DNA from: Clostridia bacterium
Lineage (GTDB): Bacteria > Bacillota > Clostridia > Christensenellales > Pumilibacteraceae
Reading direction: 5' to 3'
NCBI GenBank assembly: GCA_900762945.1
Contig: CAAFIN010000066.1
Coordinates: 1 to 11,250 of the forward strand
DNA length: 11,250 bases
Within the stretch, counting starts at the first letter, position 1. Each line of letters opens with the position of its first letter. The notes beneath the pieces are model-generated. The model was not told the origin of the DNA and did not search any database. It saw only the letters and a list, made by a program, of their open reading frames with translations. Shown piece after piece: positions 6,643-11,250 of this stretch. The position numbers and the translations under genes are program-made.

Positions 6643-8358
6643 TTATTTCTTATCTCCGTTATCGATGCCGCCGTTCTCGGCGAGCGTCTTTTTGAGTTTA
6701 AGCAGCGCGACCTTGGTTTCCGCGGTAGTTTCGCCCAAAAGCGACGCGATTTCCTGCGCCACACGCATTTGCTTTTTGATAACTCCGTCCGTCGTTTCGA
6801 GAGTCTTTTCGGTGAGTTCGCGAAGTTGGTTTTCTTTCTCCACGTCGGGCGTAATGTCTTTCATTGTGCCGAAATACACGTTGTGTTCTTTCAGCGAAGT
6901 GACGGTAAGTTCCAGGTACTTATCCGTCTTGTCTATGTGCGTTTTGGTCTTGTGAACCGCCGCTCCGCTCTGCGCCGCGATGACAAACTCGGTGGGGTTA
7001 AACCAGTCGAACGCGTTCTCGCCGCGTATGTCGGCGCGGTCTATGCCTAAAAATTCCAGCGCGCGGGCGTTGATGTCCACGATTCTGTAGTCGCCGTCGA
7101 GCAGTATGATGCCGTTCGGGCTGTTGTGAATAACCTCGTAGGACATGGCTTCCGCTCGCTCGCGCATGTACGGCAGACAGATTTCCACGTCCGCGTAGCC
7201 GTTCGCTACCGCCCATGCCTTTTCTCTGCAAGTCGAGTAACCGCACGCGCCGCAATTGAGTTCGTCCTCGGGGCGAAACTTGTTGGTCATCTTAAGGATC
7301 TTTTCGATCTCGTACTCGGACACCGCTCTGCCGCCCTCTTTGACGGGCGCGTAAACCGCGGACAGATCCACGCCGGAGTAGTCGACTTTCATGCTCTTTT
7401 TGCCGTTGATCGCCTCGCCGGTATACTTTCTTATCGCCGCGGTCGAACGGATAGCGTCGTTCTCCTCGAGCGTCGAACACGGTCCGTTCACGCACGCGAA
7501 TTCGCACGCGTTGAGTTCGAGGAAGAACCCGGACAGCGATTCGATATCGTCGAGAACCTCCTGACAGCGCTTTACGCCGTCGACGCTGAGGTACTCGTAA
7601 CCCGGACGAAAACCGTCGAACGACTTGATAATGCCGCGGTTGATCGGGAAGAACTTCGCTTTGTTGCCATCTTCCTCGACGATCGGCTCGCTTTCGACCT
7701 TGGAAATATCGAGCGCCGCTTCCGCAAACATTTCTTTCAGTTCCTCGAACGTGAGTACCGCGTCCACCACGCCGCTTTCGTCCGCTTCGCGCTTTTTGGC
7801 GATGCAGGGACCTACGAACACGACTTTCGCGTGCGGCGCGCGGTGCTTGATCATTTTCGCGTGCGCGACCATGGGCGAATCCACGGGCGCGAGGAATTCG
7901 ACCGCTTGCGGGTAGTACTCGCGTACCAACCTCGTGACCGACGGACAAGCCGTGGAAATAAGGTTGCGATACTTGCCGCTTGCAAGCAGCGCGTCGTATT
8001 CCGCCACTACGGCGTTGGCGCCGATAGCGGTTTCTTCCGCTTCGGTGAAGCCGAGTTTTTTCAGCGCGGCGCGCATTACGCCGAAGTCGGATACGGCGAA
8101 ACTCGACACGAACGACGGCGCGAGCGAAACGATGACGTCCGCGTCGGACGCAATCAGTTTTCTCACGGTTTCCAGTCCGCTATGGACGTGTTTCGCGTTT
8201 CTCGGGCACACGTTGACGCAGTGCCCGCATAATATGCAACGGTCGGGTATTACCCTCGCCTGCTCGGTTTCGACGCGTATCGCCTTGACCGGGCAGTACC
8301 GCAAGCATCTGTAACAGTTTTTACAATCGGCTTGATTGAAATCAAGATATTCCGCCAT
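6643..8358 (-). CDS. Sensor-type [FeFe] hydrogenase with FeS and PAS domains (HydS-like, group C type)
   Basis: The 571-residue protein is built as two [4Fe-4S] ferredoxin motifs (C12, C15, C18, C22; C41, C44, C47, C51), an H-cluster domain (about 75-310), a four-Cys FeS domain (C369, C372, C377, C394), a PAS domain (about 402-505) and a predicted coiled-coil tail (505-560). The H-cluster ligands are C138 in STACPSV, C185 in FVGPCIAKK, and C285 and C289 in NACEFACVNG. The first motif has Ala where catalytic enzymes carry the proton-relay Cys (TACP against TSCCP), a hallmark of sensory HydS-type proteins with low turnover. It is therefore more likely an H2 or redox sensor than a bulk catalyst (inference). 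The ATG at 8358 has AGGGGG about 10 nt upstream. The next gene is a phosphatase, a plausible output partner. Confidence 0.88.
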   Translation of the reverse strand: MAEYLDFNQADCKNCYRCLRYCPVKAIRVETEQARVIPDRCILCGHCVNVCPRNAKHVHSGLETVRKLIASDADVIVSLAPSFVSSFAVSDFGVMRAALKKLGFTEAEETAIGANAVVAEYDALLASGKYRNLISTACPSVTRLVREYYPQAVEFLAPVDSPMVAHAKMIKHRAPHAKVVFVGPCIAKKREADESGVVDAVLTFEELKEMFAEAALDISKVESEPIVEEDGNKAKFFPINRGIIKSFDGFRPGYEYLSVDGVKRCQEVLDDIESLSGFFLELNACEFACVNGPCSTLEENDAIRSTAAIRKYTGEAINGKKSMKVDYSGVDLSAVYAPVKEGGRAVSEYEIEKILKMTNKFRPEDELNCGACGYSTCREKAWAVANGYADVEICLPYMRERAEAMSYEVIHNSPNGIILLDGDYRIVDINARALEFLGIDRADIRGENAFDWFNPTEFVIAAQSGAAVHKTKTHIDKTDKYLELTVTSLKEHNVYFGTMKDITPDVEKENQLRELTEKTLETTDGVIKKQMRVAQEIASLLGETTAETKVALLKLKKTLAENGGIDNGDKK

Positions 8359-8391
8359 TATGTATCATCCCCCTGAACCGAATTCTCACCG

Positions 8392-8643
8392 TTATTTCTT
8401 TGCGATACGCGGCAAAATTTCGGTTTCGAAAACTTTTCGGACGTTTTCCGCGGACAAGCCCGTGATATAGTCGTCGTCGGCTTTCGCGCTGACGCCCTCG
8501 GCGCAATGCCCGAGACAGAAACTAGCCTGCAGACTGATATCGTTCTGTACCTTGTACTCGTCGATCAGTTTTTTGAGTTCTTCGATCACGGCGTACGAAC
8601 CGCGAAGATGGCAGGAACTTCCCACGCAAACCTTTAATACCAT
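8392..8643 (-). CDS. Small thioredoxin-like [2Fe-2S] ferredoxin (second of a tandem pair)
   Basis: This 83-residue protein has the four-cysteine pattern of the thioredoxin-like [2Fe-2S] fold found in NuoE/HydC and in C-terminal parts of NuoF: C6 and C11 (CVGSSC), then C43 and C47 (CLGHC). It lacks the N-terminal helical extension of NuoE (about 160 residues), so it is a stand-alone cluster-binding unit. It probably passes electrons to or from the hydrogenase proteins encoded downstream. The ATG at 8643 follows the preceding stop codon by three bases, with GGGGAGGG overlapping the end of that gene. The next gene starts 33 bp downstream. No NuoF-like flavin subunit is visible, so the electron partner is unknown. 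Confidence 0.85.
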   Translation of the reverse strand: MVLKVCVGSSCHLRGSYAVIEELKKLIDEYKVQNDISLQASFCLGHCAEGVSAKADDDYITGLSAENVRKVFETEILPRIAKK

Positions 8644-8646
8644 AAG

Positions 8647-8889
8647 TTAAACCCTCCCCTTAATCTCTTTTTCGTAAAATTTATCGACGGTTTCGGGAGT
8701 GACCGAATGCAACTCCCCGTCAACCGTCACGCAAACGCCTTCCGTACATTTCCCGATACAAAATCTGCCCGCAAGCTCGACTTTGTCCTCGAGCCCGTCC
8801 GCTTTAATCCGGCTTCTTATCGTATCGAGCACCCGCCCCGCGCCCTTTATATGGCACGAACTGCCGATGCAAATCTCTACTCTTGTCAT
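8647..8889 (-). CDS. Small thioredoxin-like [2Fe-2S] ferredoxin (first of a tandem pair)
   Basis: This 80-residue protein is a paralogue of the next gene. With the ATG at 8889, C7 and C12 (CIGSSC) pair with C44 and C48 (CIGKC), and an extra C53 follows. The reading frame stays open to an ATG at 8919, but 8889 is preferred because it has GGGAGAGG four bases upstream and gives an N-terminus matching the paralogue. The 8919 ATG lies in the loop of a small hairpin (8913-8927). The product is probably a one-cluster electron carrier in the cytoplasm serving the hydrogenase genes. It starts 45 bp after the kinase stop codon, so it is either the operon continuation or the first gene of a hydrogenase sub-operon. 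Confidence 0.85.
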   Translation of the reverse strand: MTRVEICIGSSCHIKGAGRVLDTIRSRIKADGLEDKVELAGRFCIGKCTEGVCVTVDGELHSVTPETVDKFYEKEIKGRV

Positions 8890-8912
8890 TTTTCCTCTCC
8901 CGGTTACGTATT

Positions 8913-8927
8913 GCGGCATAACGCCGC
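8913..8927 (-). other. Small hairpin in the kinase to ferredoxin gap
   Basis: GCGGC and GCCGC form a 5-bp GC stem with a 5-nt loop. No T-run follows on the coding strand, so this is not a standard terminator. It lies about 24 nt before the ATG at 8889 and could affect RNA processing or stability, or be chance. Confidence 0.25.
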
Positions 8928-8931
8928 TCTT

Positions 8932-8953
8932 ATTCTATTCGTAGTCGACTACG
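8932..8953 (-). promoter_or_regulatory. 14-bp palindrome beside a weak -10 element ahead of the [2Fe-2S]/hydrogenase genes
   Basis: CGTAGTCGACTACG (8940-8953) is a perfect palindrome at the very end of the kinase coding region. Two bases further downstream on the coding strand is TAGAAT (8937-8932), a 5 of 6 match to a -10 box, but there is no good -35. It could be an operator for the hydrogenase genes. However, the palindrome also encodes Val-Asp-Tyr with common codons, so chance is quite possible. Confidence 0.3.
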
Positions 8954-9681
8954 TTGACCCAGCGAAGCAGGAACTCCCGCTCCTGCGGCTTGCCCTTGAC
9001 GAGTTGCGAAGCCGCGACGATGGGTATCCATTTCTGAACGTACTGTTTCGCCGTATCGGACAACAAACAGAACTTGTCGAGGTATTTGTCCGCGCCCGTG
9101 ATGTCGCCCGCCAGCCAGAACAGAAGGTACGTTCTCGCCGCGTCCGCCGAAGCGTTGCCCTGAGTAGCGTGCGCCCAGTCGATGATATAGTCGCCGTCGC
9201 CCGACACGATTACGTTGCTCGGGTTGAAATCCCCGTGGCAGAGTTTCGTGTGCTTTGGCATGCCCTCGAGCCGCGTGTGCAGATCGTAACGCGTGGTCGC
9301 GTCCAGCCCGGTCTGCGAGATCTTGCGGTTCATTTTGTCTTTGAGTTTGGTCAGTAGCGGCGCTTGCTTTTCGTGGACGGAGAGTTGAAGACGGACGAAC
9401 CTTTCCATATACTCGTCCCTTTTTCCCGGCTCCTCTTCCATAAGCCGCGCAAGCGTTTTACCTTCTATAAAGTCGGTGACGATCGCCCATTTGCCGTCGA
9501 TTTTCGTTACTTCGCGTATCTTCGGCACAAACAGCCCGGTGTCCTCTACCCGCGCCTGATTGAGCGCTTCGTTGAGAACGTCCGCTTTACTATAGCCCTC
9601 GTCGAAAACCTTGATCGCCGCGTCGCCGTCGCGATAGACGGTCTTATTCGGGCGTACCGCTATTACTTTATCGAGTTCCAT
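8935..9681 (-). CDS. Aminoglycoside-phosphotransferase/choline-kinase-fold small-molecule kinase
   Basis: The 248-residue cytoplasmic protein has the protein-kinase-like APH fold: an AAIKVF strand with K24 as ATP-binding lysine, hinge VTDFIEGKTL at 68-77, catalytic loop CHGDFNPSN at 148-156 (D151 base, N156 metal ligand) and the metal-binding IDWAHAT at 167-173 (D168). It resembles the uncharacterised APH-like family seen in many Clostridia (TIGR02172-like, recognised by motif only). The substrate is unknown; an antibiotic-resistance role should not be assumed. The ATG at 9681 has GGAGGG three bases upstream, squeezed into the nine bases after the adhE stop codon, so it is almost certainly co-transcribed with adhE. 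Confidence 0.85.
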   Translation of the reverse strand: MELDKVIAVRPNKTVYRDGDAAIKVFDEGYSKADVLNEALNQARVEDTGLFVPKIREVTKIDGKWAIVTDFIEGKTLARLMEEEPGKRDEYMERFVRLQLSVHEKQAPLLTKLKDKMNRKISQTGLDATTRYDLHTRLEGMPKHTKLCHGDFNPSNVIVSGDGDYIIDWAHATQGNASADAARTYLLFWLAGDITGADKYLDKFCLLSDTAKQYVQKWIPIVAASQLVKGKPQEREFLLRWVNVVDYE

Positions 9682-9690
9682 TTTCCCTCC

Positions 9691-11250
9691 TTATACTTTC
9701 TCGTGCTTGCCGTAGTAAGCGTTGAGATACATTTGCTTGATTTCGCTCATAAGCGGATAGCGCGGGTTAGCGCCCGTGCACTGGTCGTCGAACGCTTGTT
9801 CCACCATCGCGTCGAGCCTATCCAGAAAGTCCTGTTCATTGGAAACGTAGTCGCGGATAGTCGGCTTTATGCCCACGCGCGCCTTGAGGTCGTTGACCGC
9901 TTTTATGAGGTTTTCGAGTTTTTCTTCGTCGTTCTTGCCGCCTAAGTTCAGGTAATCCGCAACTTCCGCATATCTTGCGAGCGTGTGCGGGTGGTCGTAC
10001 TGCGGGAACGTACCCATTTTCGTGGGCTTCTCGGAAGCGTTGAAACGCATAACCTGTTCGAGCATAAGCGCGTTGGCTACGCCGTGCGGCAAGTGGTGGA
10101 ATGCGCCGAGCTTGTGCGCCATCGAGTGGCAGACGCCTAAGAAAGCGTTGGCAAACGCCATACCCGCCATAGTCGCCGCATTAGCCATTTTCTCGCGGGC
10201 GACGGGGTCGTTAGGACCGTTGTCATAGGCTCTCGGCAAGTACTCGAAAATCATTTTCAGCGAACGGAGCGCAAGTCCGTCGGTATAGTCGGTGGCGAGC
10301 ATCGCGGCGTAGGCTTCGAGGTCGTGCGACACCGCGTCGATGCCGGAAGCGGCGGTGAGGCCCTTCGGGGCGCTCATATGGAAGTCCGCGTCGATGATCG
10401 CCATATTCGGCAAAAGTTCGTAGTCGGCGAGCGGGTACTTCACGCCGGTTTTCTCGTCGGTGATGACGGCGAACGGCGTGACTTCCGAGCCGGTGCCGGC
10501 AGAGGTAGGAACGGCGATGAAATATGCCTTTTCGCCCATTTTCGGGAACGTGTAGATACGCTTTCTTATGTCGACGAAGCGCATCGCCATATCCATAAAG
10601 TCGGCTTCGGGGTGTTCGTACAGCACCCACATGATCTTGCCCGCGTCCATTGCCGAGCCGCCGCCGAGCGCGATGATGCAGTCCGGTTCAAACGAGCGCA
10701 TAAGTTCCGCGCCCGCTTTTGCGCACGCAAGCGTCGGGTCGGGTTCGACGTTATAAAAGCAAGTGTGTTGAATACCCATTTCGTCGAGTTTGTCGGTAAT
10801 GGGCTTGGTGTAGCCGTTTTTATAGAGGAAGTTGTCGGTGACGATAAACGCTTTTTTCTTGCCCATGACCGATTTCAGTTCGGTAAGCGCCACCGGCAGA
10901 CAGCCTTTCTTTATATAGATCTTCTGAGGCGTTCTGAACCACAGCATATTTTCTCTCCTTATCGCGACGGTCTTGACGTTCATCAGGTGCTTTACCCCTA
11001 CGTTTTCGGAAACGGAATTGCCGCCCCAACTTCCGCAACCGAGCGTGAGCGACGGCAGAAGTTTGAAGTTGTAGAGGTCGCCGATACCGCCTTGCGACGA
11101 GGGCGTGTTCACCAGTATGCGGCAGGTTTTCATGCGCTCGGCGAACTCCGCGATTTTCGCTTTTTCGGTGATTTCGTTGACGTACAGCGACGAAGTATGC
11201 CCGAATCCTCCGTCCTCGACGAGTTTTTCCGCCTTTTCGAGCGCTTCGTC
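9691..11250 (-). CDS. adhE: Bifunctional acetaldehyde-CoA/alcohol dehydrogenase AdhE, 5' end outside the window
   Basis: AdhE reduces acetyl-CoA to acetaldehyde and then ethanol with NADH, forming filamentous spirosomes in the cytoplasm. The frame is open to the right edge, so 519 C-terminal residues are visible of about 870. They start in the last part of the aldehyde dehydrogenase domain (FGHTSSLYVNEI, then PSSQGGIGDLYNF), pass the linker, and cover the whole iron-dependent alcohol dehydrogenase domain. Counted from the edge, GGGSAMDAGK (NAD site) is at 196-205. Iron ligands D305, H309, H375 and H389 keep exactly the 4/66/14 spacing of E. coli D653, H657, H723 and H737. The aldehyde dehydrogenase catalytic Cys, start codon and promoter are upstream of the window. 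The kinase gene follows after nine bases. AdhE and the hydrogen cluster together dispose of reducing equivalents. Confidence 0.95.
   Translation of the reverse strand, partial: DEALEKAEKLVEDGGFGHTSSLYVNEITEKAKIAEFAERMKTCRILVNTPSSQGGIGDLYNFKLLPSLTLGCGSWGGNSVSENVGVKHLMNVKTVAIRRENMLWFRTPQKIYIKKGCLPVALTELKSVMGKKKAFIVTDNFLYKNGYTKPITDKLDEMGIQHTCFYNVEPDPTLACAKAGAELMRSFEPDCIIALGGGSAMDAGKIMWVLYEHPEADFMDMAMRFVDIRKRIYTFPKMGEKAYFIAVPTSAGTGSEVTPFAVITDEKTGVKYPLADYELLPNMAIIDADFHMSAPKGLTAASGIDAVSHDLEAYAAMLATDYTDGLALRSLKMIFEYLPRAYDNGPNDPVAREKMANAATMAGMAFANAFLGVCHSMAHKLGAFHHLPHGVANALMLEQVMRFNASEKPTKMGTFPQYDHPHTLARYAEVADYLNLGGKNDEEKLENLIKAVNDLKARVGIKPTIRDYVSNEQDFLDRLDAMVEQAFDDQCTGANPRYPLMSEIKQMYLNAYYGKHEKV

Noticed and set aside
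7126..8232. Long + strand open frame (368 codons) opposite the sensor hydrogenase
   Set aside because: Same reason: antisense shadow with no recognisable motif or ribosome site, while the minus-strand frame is strongly supported. The + strand frames at 1536-2429, 2522-3241 and 5578-6468 were rejected likewise.
9691..11250. AdhE as a truncated, alcohol-dehydrogenase-only gene starting at the ATG at 11133
   Set aside because: The frame stays open to the window edge and encodes conserved aldehyde-dehydrogenase-domain sequence upstream of that Met, so the gene is simply cut by the window.
1..11250. CRISPR array, IS element, tRNA/rRNA gene or prophage island
   Set aside because: No regularly spaced repeats, transposase, integrase, terminal repeats or RNA-gene signatures were found on either strand.

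Overview
The window reads as chromosomal DNA of an anaerobic, fermentative Firmicute (Clostridia-type). The evidence is two iron-only hydrogenases, a clostridial-type AdhE, SpoIIE-family phosphatase signalling, Gram-positive Shine-Dalgarno sequences and sigma-A-like promoters. Genus cannot be read from the sequence; the base composition suggests an uncultured gut or anaerobic-environment lineage rather than a low-GC Clostridium (inference). All ten protein-coding genes lie on the minus strand, so transcription runs from the right edge to the left. No rRNA, tRNA, CRISPR array, transposase or integrase was seen.

Right part (3942-11250): a redox and hydrogen cluster. In transcription order it holds the 3' two-thirds of adhE (cut by the window edge), a small phosphotransferase-fold kinase, two tandem thioredoxin-like [2Fe-2S] proteins, a sensor-type [FeFe] hydrogenase with FeS and PAS domains, a SpoIIE/PP2C-type phosphatase, and a putatively catalytic group B-like [FeFe] hydrogenase. 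Gaps are very short, and the phosphatase ATG directly follows the sensor stop codon. The likely logic is that the sensor hydrogenase reads H2 or redox state and signals through its PAS and coiled-coil tail to the phosphatase, while the last gene makes or consumes H2. A strong extra promoter sits directly in front of that last gene and could uncouple it from the rest.

Left part (1-3941): single genes with their own signals. A membrane-anchored XRE/HTH regulator is followed by a bidirectional hairpin terminator. A PAP2 phosphatase has a good promoter but a substituted first motif. Next is a protein fusing an N-terminal TIR domain to a class I SAM methyltransferase, with its own promoter framed by a perfect 9-bp inverted repeat. 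A secreted polysaccharide deacetylase comes last. The TIR-methyltransferase fusion and the sensor hydrogenase/phosphatase pair are the most notable items.
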